A stretch of DNA of 64,000 nt. Source: CALZKI01 sp964567585 (GTDB lineage: Bacteria > Bacillota > Clostridia > Lachnospirales > Lachnospiraceae). Below are positions 49,264 to 57,553 of this stretch, one piece after another; position 1 is the first letter of the stretch, and every line of letters begins with the position of its first letter. The notes under the pieces were generated by a model. That model searched no databases. It had not been told where the DNA came from and was given only the letters and a program-made list of their open reading frames with translations. The translations under genes were made by a program, and so were the position numbers. The stretch lies in the NCBI GenBank assembly GCA_964567585.1, contig CAZMND010000002.1:8673-72672 (forward strand), in the 5' to 3' direction.

Positions 49264-49779
49264 ATGAGACGAACAATTACGGTTGGAATTCTAATTTTTG
49301 TTTGTTTTCTTTTGCAGTCCTCTGTTTTTACAAGGCTGGATTTGGGTGGAATAACACCGAATCTGTTGATTGTTTTGACTGCTTCTTTTGGAGTTATGAG
49401 AGGCGAAAAAGAAGGAATGTTTATCGGCTTTGTTTGCGGACTGCTTATGGACATATTTTTTTCGGAATATATGGGTTTGTATTCACTTGTATATCTGTAT
49501 ATTGGCTTTTTTAACGGTAAATTCAAGAAAATTTTCTATCCGGATGATATTAAATTGCCGATTACTTTAATTATTTTCAGTGATTTGGTATATGGTCTGG
49601 TGTGCTATATTTCGTTTTTGCTTCGCGGAAAATTCCATTTCGGATACTATTTTTTAAATGTAATACTTCCCGAAATTGTATATACAATCATTATTACAAT
49701 TGCATTGTATCCGCTTATTCTGATTATTAACAAAAAGTTGGACAACTACGAGAAAGGTCGGGCAAAGAAATTTGTTTAG
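49264..49779 (+). CDS. mreD: rod shape-determining protein MreD
   Basis: This 171-residue protein starts after GTAGGAGAATGT. It has five to six TM helices, with the family's early Gln-Ser-Ser-Val-Phe and Pro-Asn-Leu-Leu-Ile-Val segments and Gly-x4-Gly-Phe-Val-x-Gly-Leu-Leu-Met-Asp-Ile. It belongs to the Mre elongasome. It overlaps the PBP2 start by 8 bp. Confidence 0.92.
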   Translation: MRRTITVGILIFVCFLLQSSVFTRLDLGGITPNLLIVLTASFGVMRGEKEGMFIGFVCGLLMDIFFSEYMGLYSLVYLYIGFFNGKFKKIFYPDDIKLPITLIIFSDLVYGLVCYISFLLRGKFHFGYYFLNVILPEIVYTIIITIALYPLILIINKKLDNYEKGRAKKFV

Positions 49780-52639
49780 TAACATAAAAAAATGGTTTGA
49801 AGGGTCAGTCAATATCCGAATGAGCATCATTTCGATTGTTCTGTGTGTCATTGCCGGGATATTGATTTATAGGGTTTTTTCTCTGCAAATTGTCAGCGGA
49901 CAGACTTATTTGGATGACTTTCAGTTAAAAATAGAAAAAGAACGTTCCCTTGCCAGCGCAAGAGGAAATATTTATGACAGAAACGGCAATCTTCTTGCCT
50001 ATAATGAACTGGCATATTCTGTAACAATCGAGGATGTTTATGAATCAGGCAGATATAAAAACCGAAATATAAATAACACTCTGTACACGGTCATTAAAAT
50101 GATTGAAAAAAATGGCGACAGTGTAATCAGTGGATATGAAGTAATTCTAAATGACAGCGGCGAATATGAATTTTCCGTTAGCGGTACGAAGTTACTTAGA
50201 TATCTGGCAGATATTTATGGACATAAGTCTACGGATAACTTGAAACTGGAAGAGCGAAATGCAACTCCTGATGAGGTTGTTGAGTATTTGTGTTCTACAA
50301 AAAAATACGGAATCGGTACATATACAGATCCGGAAGATTCAAAATCTTTTGTTCCATGTATGGGCTTTTCAAAAGAAGATATTTTGAAAATTATTACAAT
50401 ACGTGATGCTATGAGTGCAAACAATTACCAGAAATACATCCCAACAACCATCGCAACAGATGTAAGCGATGAAACGGTGGCTGTGATTATGGAAAATTTG
50501 GATGGACTTGACGGAATAACCATTGCCGAAGATACGGTAAGACGCTATGTAGAAGGTAAGTATTTCTCGCAAATTATCGGTTATACCGGAAAAGCATCAT
50601 CAGAAGAACTTGAAGAATTAAAACTGGAAAATCCTGATTATGCAGCTAATGATATTATCGGTAAAACCGGTATTGAGCAGACTATGGAGACAACTCTTCA
50701 GGGTACAAAAGGTTCAGAAACGGTTTATGTAGACAATCTGGGCCGTGTTATTGAATCCACAAATTATATTGAACCTATCGCGGGTAACGATGTTTATTTG
50801 ACAATTGATAAAGATTTACAGATGGCTGCTTATAATATTTTAGAGCAAAATATTGCAGGTATTCTGGTTTCTAAAATAAGAAACGTAAAAGAGTATGTTC
50901 CCGGTGAAAATGCTTCCAGTGCGAATATTATTATACCGATATATGATGTTTATTTTGCATTGTTTGATAACAATATTATCAGTCTTTCAGATATGGCTGA
51001 TGAAAATGCCGGCGAGACAGAAATGCTGGTGTATGAACGTTTTGGAACCCAGCAGGAAAATGTTCTTGAACGTATTTACGAAGAGATGTATGAGAAAAAT
51101 ACAGTCTATTCAAAATTGACCAAAGAATATAAAAGTTATGAATCGTTTATTGTAGATGATTTACTTACAGATAAAGGAATTCTTGTTAAAGACAATATTG
51201 ATACGGAAGACGAAACGTATAAAGCCTTTAATGATGGCACTATCAGTATGTCGGAATATTTGAAATATGTCATTTCTGTCGGTTGGATTGATGTAAGTAA
51301 ATTGGATGTCACAAGTGAATATGCCGATTCGCAGGAAATTTATGATAAATTATCCGACTATATTCAGGAAAATTTAACGAAACAAAAAGATTTTTCCAAA
51401 TTAATCATTAAATATATGATTAAAGGGGATAAAATATCCGGGAAAATGGTATGCAATTTATTATGGGAGCAGGAAATTATATCTGTAAGCGAAGATGAGA
51501 TGAATGCCTTAAATAATGGCAAAAAAACAGCTTATAATTTTATGATTGATCGTATTGTAAATCTGGAGATTACACCCTCGCAACTTGCACTTGATCCTTT
51601 TTCAGGTTCCATAGTTGTTACGGATGTGAATACAGGCGATGTTTTAGCACTTGTTTCTTATCCGAGTTATGATAATAATAAGATGGCCAATGGCGTTGAT
51701 GCGGAATATTTTTCAGCTATTTTAGCGGATAAAACCACACCATTGTATAACTATGCAACGCAGCAGAGAACTGCGCCGGGTTCCACTTATAAAATGGTTT
51801 CGGCAACAGCCGCACTTGGAGAAGAGATTATCAATACCTCTTCAAAAATTACCTGCTATGGTTTTTATGAAACAGGTGATTCCATTGCAAGATGTTGGAT
51901 TCATCCGGGAGCACATGGTTCATTAAATGTAATCGGTGGTATTCAACATTCGTGTAACGCATTTTTCTATGAAGTCGGACACAAGCTCAGTTTGACGGAT
52001 AGCATATATGATAGCAGCACAGGACTTGCTGTACTGGCAAAATATGCTGATATGTATGGTTTGTCAGAAACTTCCGGTGTGGAAATAGAAGAGTATTCGC
52101 CTAAGATTTCTGACACTGACCCGATTCGTTCGGCAATCGGGCAGGGTACGAATAACTTTACGACTGCTCAGCTTGCCAGATATGTAACCACTGTTGCGAA
52201 CCGTGGCACATGTTATAATTTGACTTTGATTGATAAGGTGACAGATTCTAACAATAATCTTCTTTATGACAACGAAGCAACCATCCGTAATACTATGGAT
52301 GATATCAGTACAAGTACATGGAACGCCATTCAGCTTGGTATGAAACGTGTAGTGGAAGGCAAAGCATATTTTAAAGAGCTTGATGTTACAGTAGCCGGAA
52401 AAACCGGTACTGCACAGGAAAGTAAATCCAGAGCCAATCATGCGCTTTTTGTGTGTTTTGCGCCTTATGAAAAACCGGAAGTAGCTATTGCAACAAGAAT
52501 TGCATTCGGGTATTCTTCTGATTATGCTGCACAGACGACGAAGGATGTTCTGGCATTCTATTATGGAAAAGATGATAATGAAGATATCGTAACAGGTACA
52601 GCTTCCGATATTGAAACAGGAACAGTATCAGGTGACTAA
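49772..52639 (+). CDS. class B penicillin-binding protein 2 with a large insertion
   Basis: This 955-residue protein has its start taken as TTG 49772 overlapping mreD; ATG 49820 is an in-frame alternative that would leave only a very short segment before the TM helix. A TM helix lies at about 18-38, then a PBP dimerisation domain. Transpeptidase motifs are Ser671-Thr-Tyr-Lys, Ser727-Cys-Asn and Lys877-Thr-Gly. Between Leu-Thr-Ile-Asp-Lys-Asp-Leu-Gln (about 343) and the strand Ser-Gly-Ser-Ile-Val-Val (about 607) lies a helical, acidic insertion of roughly 230 residues not present in typical PBP2. It crosslinks side-wall peptidoglycan with RodA, encoded at 54484. Confidence 0.93.
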   Translation: MFSNIKKWFEGSVNIRMSIISIVLCVIAGILIYRVFSLQIVSGQTYLDDFQLKIEKERSLASARGNIYDRNGNLLAYNELAYSVTIEDVYESGRYKNRNINNTLYTVIKMIEKNGDSVISGYEVILNDSGEYEFSVSGTKLLRYLADIYGHKSTDNLKLEERNATPDEVVEYLCSTKKYGIGTYTDPEDSKSFVPCMGFSKEDILKIITIRDAMSANNYQKYIPTTIATDVSDETVAVIMENLDGLDGITIAEDTVRRYVEGKYFSQIIGYTGKASSEELEELKLENPDYAANDIIGKTGIEQTMETTLQGTKGSETVYVDNLGRVIESTNYIEPIAGNDVYLTIDKDLQMAAYNILEQNIAGILVSKIRNVKEYVPGENASSANIIIPIYDVYFALFDNNIISLSDMADENAGETEMLVYERFGTQQENVLERIYEEMYEKNTVYSKLTKEYKSYESFIVDDLLTDKGILVKDNIDTEDETYKAFNDGTISMSEYLKYVISVGWIDVSKLDVTSEYADSQEIYDKLSDYIQENLTKQKDFSKLIIKYMIKGDKISGKMVCNLLWEQEIISVSEDEMNALNNGKKTAYNFMIDRIVNLEITPSQLALDPFSGSIVVTDVNTGDVLALVSYPSYDNNKMANGVDAEYFSAILADKTTPLYNYATQQRTAPGSTYKMVSATAALGEEIINTSSKITCYGFYETGDSIARCWIHPGAHGSLNVIGGIQHSCNAFFYEVGHKLSLTDSIYDSSTGLAVLAKYADMYGLSETSGVEIEEYSPKISDTDPIRSAIGQGTNNFTTAQLARYVTTVANRGTCYNLTLIDKVTDSNNNLLYDNEATIRNTMDDISTSTWNAIQLGMKRVVEGKAYFKELDVTVAGKTGTAQESKSRANHALFVCFAPYEKPEVAIATRIAFGYSSDYAAQTTKDVLAFYYGKDDNEDIVTGTASDIETGTVSGD

Positions 52640-52654
52640 AACGGAGATTTTTTT

Positions 52655-53332
52655 ATGAAAAGTTCAATTATTATTAAAAGCTTTCCACATGGTATCAGCT
52701 TACATTTACCACAGGAAGAAAGTATGGAATTTGTATTGGAAAAAGTGGCATTAAAATTTAAAGAATCCGCCGCATTTTTCAAAGATGCAAAAATGGTATT
52801 ATCCATTGAAGGCAGACAATTGACACAAGAAGAAGAACAGGCAGTTATTGATGCAATTGAAGGTAATTCAGATATTAAGATTTTGTGTCTTATCGGAAAA
52901 GATGCCGAAACGGAAAATAATATTTTAAAAGCATTGGAACAGTACGAAAATGTTTCCGGTGACAACCGGGAACAAAATATCGGGCAGTTCTATAAAGGCA
53001 GTTTGAAGAGCGGACAGGTTTTGGAAACAGATTCCAGTATTGTTATTTTAGGCGATGTAAATCCCGGCGCAAATGTTATATCCAAAAAGGATATTATTAT
53101 TATAGGCGGGCTTTATGGAAATGCGTATGCAGGCGGGAGTGGTGAAGAAGGACATTATATTATTGCACTGGATATTTCGGCAGAATGCATTAAGGTTGAT
53201 AATCATCGCAGTAAGCCTCAAAAAACATCGAAATGGCCTATTAGGCCAAAGTATCAGCCAAAGATTGCGCATGTAGTAAATGACAATTTGGTTATAGAAA
53301 CTATTTCAAAAGATTTTACAAGCAAATTGTAA
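52655..53332 (+). CDS. minC: septum site-determining protein MinC
   Basis: This 225-residue protein has an N-terminal MinC domain and a C-terminal right-handed beta-helix with Ser-Gly-Gln-Val-Leu-Glu and Ile-Leu-Gly-Asp-Val-Asn-Pro-Gly-Ala-Asn-Val. Gly-Gly-Leu-Tyr-Gly-Asn-Ala-Tyr-Ala-Gly-Gly also fits the family. It inhibits FtsZ assembly away from midcell together with MinD. It sits 15 bp after PBP2. Confidence 0.93.
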   Translation: MKSSIIIKSFPHGISLHLPQEESMEFVLEKVALKFKESAAFFKDAKMVLSIEGRQLTQEEEQAVIDAIEGNSDIKILCLIGKDAETENNILKALEQYENVSGDNREQNIGQFYKGSLKSGQVLETDSSIVILGDVNPGANVISKKDIIIIGGLYGNAYAGGSGEEGHYIIALDISAECIKVDNHRSKPQKTSKWPIRPKYQPKIAHVVNDNLVIETISKDFTSKL

Positions 53333-53402
53333 AGAAATAACATAAGATAACTTTTCAATATATACCAAGGATAAATTCACTAAATTTAAGGAGGTATATG
53401 AT

Positions 53403-54194
53403 ATGTGTGAAGTTATTGTTGTTACATCCGGAAAAGGCGGCGTTGGCAAAACCACATCGTCAGCAAATATCGGTACGGGACTTGCCGCTACCGGAAAAAG
53501 GGTCGTTTTAATTGATACGGATATAGGCCTTAGAAACCTTGATGTTGTTATGGGGCTCGAAAACCGTATTGTTTACAATCTGGTTGACGTGATTGAAGGC
53601 AACTGCCGGATAAAACAGGCACTAATCAGGGATAGACGTTATCCAAGTCTTTATTTATTACCATCAGCTCAGACAAAGGATAAATCGTCCGTCACACCGG
53701 AACAAATGATAAAAATGATAGACCACTTGCGCAGTCAGTTTGATTACATTATTTTGGACTGTCCCGCAGGAATTGAACAGGGATTTCAGAACGCAGTAGC
53801 AGGCGCCGATAGGGCATTTGTTGTTACAACACCTGAAGTATCGGCTATTCGAGATGCCGACAGAATTATTGGACTTTTGGAGGCGTATGAATTTACACAG
53901 ATACATTTGATTATCAATCGTCTTCGCTACGATATGGTGAAAAGAGGAGATATGATGTCTTCGTCGGATGTTGTAGATATTTTGTCCATACCGCTTCTCG
54001 GAATCGTACCGGATGATGAAAATGTTGTAGTATCCACTAATCAGGGAGAGCCTCTTGTTGGAAGCAGCACCATGGCCGGAAAGGCCTATGAAAATATATG
54101 CAGAAGAATTTTGAATGAAGAAGTTCCGTTTATGAACTTTGAACACGGATTTTCTTTTTGGACAAAATTAAGCGGCATATTTCATAGAGTCTAA
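53403..54194 (+). CDS. minD: septum site-determining protein MinD
   Basis: This 263-residue ParA-type ATPase has the deviant Walker A Gly-Lys-Gly-Gly-Val-Gly-Lys-Thr-Thr near the N-terminus, Asp-Thr-Asp-Ile-Gly-Leu-Arg-Asn-Leu-Asp, and an amphipathic C-terminal membrane-targeting helix (Phe-Trp-Thr-Lys-Leu-Ser-Gly-Ile-Phe). It is preceded by a very strong ribosome-binding site (TAAGGAGGTATATGAT), stronger than its neighbours', so it may be made in excess over MinC. Confidence 0.97.
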   Translation: MCEVIVVTSGKGGVGKTTSSANIGTGLAATGKRVVLIDTDIGLRNLDVVMGLENRIVYNLVDVIEGNCRIKQALIRDRRYPSLYLLPSAQTKDKSSVTPEQMIKMIDHLRSQFDYIILDCPAGIEQGFQNAVAGADRAFVVTTPEVSAIRDADRIIGLLEAYEFTQIHLIINRLRYDMVKRGDMMSSSDVVDILSIPLLGIVPDDENVVVSTNQGEPLVGSSTMAGKAYENICRRILNEEVPFMNFEHGFSFWTKLSGIFHRV

Positions 54195-54213
54195 AGGAAA
54201 GGGTGTGAAAAAT

Positions 54214-54471
54214 ATGAAATTTTATAGATTTTTTTACAAAAGGCATTCGAAAACAACGGCAAAAGACAGACTTCGGGTATTGCTGATTTCTGATAGGATA
54301 AATTGTTCGCAGGAAACACTGGAACTTATGAAAAAGGATATTGCAAAGGTGATTTCGCAGTATATGAAAATTGACGTCAGTAAGATGGATGTGCAAATCA
54401 AGCAGGACGTTCAGGGAAAACGAAATGCATCCTTAAATGCAACTATTCCGATTTTAGATTTATATAAATAA
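54214..54471 (+). CDS. minE: cell division topological specificity factor MinE
   Basis: I prefer ATG 54214 (MKFYRFFYK), which matches the N-terminal membrane-binding helix of the family; GTG 54205 is a possible alternative start three codons earlier. The 85-residue product contains Ala-Lys-Asp-Arg-Leu-Arg-Val-Leu-Leu-Ile-Ser-Asp-Arg, typical of MinE. It stimulates MinD ATPase and drives Min oscillation, so this organism likely positions its septum by MinCDE oscillation. Confidence 0.92.
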   Translation: MKFYRFFYKRHSKTTAKDRLRVLLISDRINCSQETLELMKKDIAKVISQYMKIDVSKMDVQIKQDVQGKRNASLNATIPILDLYK

Positions 54472-54483
54472 CTTGGAGAAAAA

Positions 54484-55626
54484 ATGTTACGACAGTACCA
54501 TATAAAAAATTATGATTTTAAGTTAATATTATTAGTAGTAGCACTTACGGTCGTCGGAATTGTAACAATCGGAAGCGCCAACAGCGAGTTCCAGGACAAG
54601 CAGATAATGGGGCTTTTTATGGGGCTTTTCGTTATGGTTGTGGTTTCGCTGATTGATTATTCGTTTATTTTACGTTTCTCATGGGTAATATACGGATTAA
54701 ATCTTTTGTTACTCATTTTGGTAACTACAAGCCTTGGAGAAACTACGAATAATTCACAACGATGGGTCAGTATTTTCGGCATACGTTTTCAGCCTTCAGA
54801 GCTGACGAAAATATTGTTGATTTTATTCTTTGCCCAGTTTATTATGTTACATAAGGAACATATTAGTAAGCTAAAGTATATCATTTTATCCGTTATACTT
54901 TTGGCACCACCGTTATTTTTGGTCTTAGAGCAACCGGACTTATCTACAAGTATTGTAATTGCAGTAGTATTTTGCGTTTTAATGTTTGTAGGCGGACTTG
55001 ATAAACGAATTGTTATAGGGATTGTATCAGTTCTTGTTCCGGCAGTAATTATTTTTTTTATGCTGATTGTGCAAGAAGACCAAAATCTGGTCCAAGACTA
55101 CCAAAGACTTCGTATTATGGCGTGGCTTTATCCGGATGAATATTCTACATCTACAGCATATCAACAGCTGAATTCCATTATGGCAATTGGTTCAGGAATG
55201 TTGTTTGGAAAAGGATATAAAAATAACGAAATTACATCCGTAAAAAATGGTAATTTCATTTCAGAACCACAGACTGACTTTATTTTTGCAATTGTAGGTG
55301 AAGAATTTGGGTTTATAGGTACATGTGGTGTTATTGTACTGATATTATTGATTGTATTGGAATGTATAAGTATTGCGCGTAAGGCGAAAGATCTGGCAGG
55401 AACACTGATTGCAATGGGTGTTGCAGCATTAATAGGTTTCCAAAGCTTTTTGAATATATCCGTAGCAACGGGTGTTATGCCTAACACAGGTATTCCGCTA
55501 CCGTTTGTCAGTTACGGATTAACATCATTATTAAGCTTATATATAGGTGTAGGGCTATTATTAAATGTAAGGTTACAAGGGAATAACAGAAAACAGGCTA
55601 CCAACCAGAGGGGGTTAGAACTATGA
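54484..55626 (+). CDS. rodA: RodA/FtsW-family peptidoglycan glycosyltransferase, probably RodA
   Basis: This 380-residue protein has about ten TM helices. SEDS features include Gln-Arg-Trp-Val-Ser-Ile-Phe-Gly-Ile-Arg-Phe-Gln-Pro-Ser-Glu-Leu-Thr-Lys. The conserved Pro-Gln-Thr-Asp-Phe-Ile-Phe-Ala-Ile-Val-Gly-Glu-Glu segment and a C-terminal Thr-Gly-Ile-Pro-Leu-Pro-Phe-Val-Ser-Tyr-Gly are also present. Location with mreBCD and PBP2 favours RodA over FtsW. It overlaps mgsA by 4 bp. Confidence 0.94.
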   Translation: MLRQYHIKNYDFKLILLVVALTVVGIVTIGSANSEFQDKQIMGLFMGLFVMVVVSLIDYSFILRFSWVIYGLNLLLLILVTTSLGETTNNSQRWVSIFGIRFQPSELTKILLILFFAQFIMLHKEHISKLKYIILSVILLAPPLFLVLEQPDLSTSIVIAVVFCVLMFVGGLDKRIVIGIVSVLVPAVIIFFMLIVQEDQNLVQDYQRLRIMAWLYPDEYSTSTAYQQLNSIMAIGSGMLFGKGYKNNEITSVKNGNFISEPQTDFIFAIVGEEFGFIGTCGVIVLILLIVLECISIARKAKDLAGTLIAMGVAALIGFQSFLNISVATGVMPNTGIPLPFVSYGLTSLLSLYIGVGLLLNVRLQGNNRKQATNQRGLEL

Positions 55627-56018
55627 ACATAGCATTAATTGCACATGATGCTAAGAAAAAACTTATGCAAAATTTCTGTATTGCATATAGGGGTATTTTA
55701 AGCAAAAATGATCTTTTTGCGACAGGAACAACAGGAAGACTTATTGAGGAAGTTACAAATCTTACGATTCATAAGTTTTTAGCAGGTCATTTGGGTGGCG
55801 AACAACAAATTGGGGCACAGATTGAACACAATCAGATTGACTTGGTAATCTTTTTGAGAGATCCACTTAATCCAAAACATCACGAACCAGATGTTAGTAA
55901 TGTTATGCGTCTTTGTGATATGCATAATATTCCGTTAGCAACAAATCTTGCATCAGCAGAACTTTTAATCAAGTCATTGGACAGAGGAGACTTAGAGTGG
56001 CGTGAAATGTACAAATAA
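55623..56018 (+). CDS. mgsA: methylglyoxal synthase
   Basis: This 131-residue protein has His-Asp near the N-terminus, the phosphate-binding Gly-Thr-Thr-Gly-Arg-Leu, Gly-His-Leu-Gly-Gly-Glu-Gln-Gln-Ile-Gly-Ala and the active-site Arg-Asp-Pro-Leu. It converts dihydroxyacetone phosphate to methylglyoxal, a bypass relieving sugar-phosphate stress. Its start overlaps rodA's stop and its end overlaps the carboxypeptidase gene, so it is translated as part of the cell-shape run, an unexpected partner for a carbon-overflow enzyme. Confidence 0.95.
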   Translation: MNIALIAHDAKKKLMQNFCIAYRGILSKNDLFATGTTGRLIEEVTNLTIHKFLAGHLGGEQQIGAQIEHNQIDLVIFLRDPLNPKHHEPDVSNVMRLCDMHNIPLATNLASAELLIKSLDRGDLEWREMYK

Positions 56019-56982
56019 GAAAAAAACAAGGCTTATTTTGCTATGCATTCTTGCTATAACTTTATGCGGTTGTGGCAAGAGTGACTATGCATTTGAATAC
56101 AGCAAAAATCATCACACCAGTAGTTTTAACATTATTTCATCTACCACACCGCAGACTGTCGATACATTTGCATCTGATATTTGTGTGGTAACCGATGATA
56201 TTTCATCGGATGATTTTGCAGTGGAAGATGAAAGCGCTGCGGCACTTTTTGATGTAAAAAACAACGAGGTTATTTATGCAAAGGATGCCAATGAAATGTT
56301 GTATCCTGCCAGTCTGACAAAGGTTATGACAGCTTTGGTTGCTATAAAAAATGCCAATCCGGATGATATTTTGGTAGCAACAGACAGTGTTAAAATAACA
56401 GAAAGCGGAGCAACGCTTATCGGATTAAAATCCGGCGATACAATGACACTTAACCAGGCACTACATATTTTACTTATCAATTCCTCAAATGATGTCGCTA
56501 ATCTGATTGCAGAAAATGTAGCAGGCGATATTGAGACTTTTGTTGAAATGATGAATGAAGAAGCCGTAAGACTGGGTGCAACCAACACGAATTTTACAAA
56601 TCCGCATGGTTTAAGTGATTCCAATCATTACACAACCGTGTATGATATGTACTTAATTTTTAACGAGGCCGTTAAGTATGATATGTTCAATGAAATCATT
56701 CATATGCAGTCGTATGAGACTGTTTATTATGATTCCAGAGGCCATGAAAAAGAAGTGTCCATAAGCACTACAAATATGTTTTTGCGTGGAAATTATACAG
56801 CACCGAATAATATGACTGTAGTAGGCGGAAAAACAGGAACAACCGATATGTCGGGACACTGTCTTATGATTCTCGCAAAAGACACTTCGGGCAATCCATA
56901 TATTGGTGTTATACTTAGAGCAAGCTCAAGAGATTTAATAAATAAAGAAATGGTACAAATGCTTTCCGAAATCAATAAATAA
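56002..56982 (+). CDS. D-alanyl-D-alanine carboxypeptidase (DacF-like), lipoprotein
   Basis: This 326-residue protein has a lipoprotein-type signal (Leu-Leu-Cys-Ile-Leu-Ala-Ile-Thr-Leu-Cys-Gly-Cys), which suggests lipid anchoring at a Cys near residue 24. Serine peptidase S11 motifs are Ser-Leu-Thr-Lys, Ser-Ser-Asn and Lys-Thr-Gly-Thr. It trims the terminal D-Ala of peptidoglycan stem peptides. It ends the mre/min/rod block; a promoter follows for the next gene. Confidence 0.92.
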   Translation: MKCTNKKKTRLILLCILAITLCGCGKSDYAFEYSKNHHTSSFNIISSTTPQTVDTFASDICVVTDDISSDDFAVEDESAAALFDVKNNEVIYAKDANEMLYPASLTKVMTALVAIKNANPDDILVATDSVKITESGATLIGLKSGDTMTLNQALHILLINSSNDVANLIAENVAGDIETFVEMMNEEAVRLGATNTNFTNPHGLSDSNHYTTVYDMYLIFNEAVKYDMFNEIIHMQSYETVYYDSRGHEKEVSISTTNMFLRGNYTAPNNMTVVGGKTGTTDMSGHCLMILAKDTSGNPYIGVILRASSRDLINKEMVQMLSEINK

Positions 56983-56985
56983 ATG

Positions 56986-57014
56986 TTGTTTTTTACAAGT
57001 ATATCCTTTATAAT
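56986..57014 (+). promoter_or_regulatory. sigma-A-type promoter for the small P-loop gene
   Basis: TTGTTT (56986-56991), a 17-bp spacer and a perfect TATAAT (57009-57014) lie 59 bp before the start codon at 57073. The position right after the dac stop suggests a fresh transcription start. Confidence 0.65.
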
Positions 57015-57072
57015 AAATCTAAGGTATTTACTTGGGGAAAGTAAAATTTCTATACCGTAGGAGGGTATCTCA

Positions 57073-57492
57073 ATGATTCAGTTAATTGTAGGAAATAAGG
57101 GTAAAGGTAAAACAAAAAAACTCTTAGACAAAGTTAATGCTGAAGTTTTAACAGCAAATGGTAATATTGTATATCTTGATAAGAGTACAAAGCATATGTT
57201 CGAATTAAACAACAAGGTTCGTTTAATCGATGTTAGTGAATTCCCGATTGATAATTGTGATCAGTTTGTAGGTTTTGTATTAGGAATTGCTTCACAGGAT
57301 CATGATTTAGAGCAGGTTTATTTCGATAGTTTCTTAGACCTTGCAAAAATTGATGGAAATAGCGTAGAAGATGCGTTATCTAAATTTGAAAATATCAGTA
57401 ATAAATATAATATAAATCTTGTTATGAGTATTTCAATGGATGAAAAGGATATTCCTGAATCAATGAAATCAACTATAATTGTTTCACTGTAA
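57073..57492 (+). CDS. small P-loop protein, sometimes labelled PilT-like
   Basis: This 139-residue protein starts after GTAGGAGGGTATCTCA. The N-terminus has a complete Walker A, Gly-Asn-Lys-Gly-Lys-Gly-Lys-Thr; a possible Walker B is Gln-Val-Tyr-Phe-Asp-Ser-Phe in the middle. The fold looks like a minimal alpha/beta nucleotide-binding domain. Similar short proteins in Lachnospiraceae are named twitching motility protein PilT by loose similarity, but nothing here indicates pili. It has its own promoter and terminator, so it is an independent, probably well expressed, single-gene unit. Function unknown. Confidence 0.82.
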   Translation: MIQLIVGNKGKGKTKKLLDKVNAEVLTANGNIVYLDKSTKHMFELNNKVRLIDVSEFPIDNCDQFVGFVLGIASQDHDLEQVYFDSFLDLAKIDGNSVEDALSKFENISNKYNINLVMSISMDEKDIPESMKSTIIVSL

Positions 57493-57501
57493 TGAAAGGA
57501 T

Positions 57502-57534
57502 AAGGCCTCGGAAAATTCCGAGGTCTTAAGTTTT
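57502..57534 (+). terminator. Rho-independent terminator after the small P-loop gene
   Basis: A hairpin AAGGCCTCGG / CCGAGGTCTT with an A/T loop is followed by a short T-run, 10 bp after the stop codon. Confidence 0.7.
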
Positions 57535-57553
57535 GTATGTTAGGAGGTGCAAA

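Noticed and set aside
53664..54146. Minus-strand open frame of 160 codons over minD
   Set aside because: It is a shadow of a conserved gene and has no ribosome-binding site.
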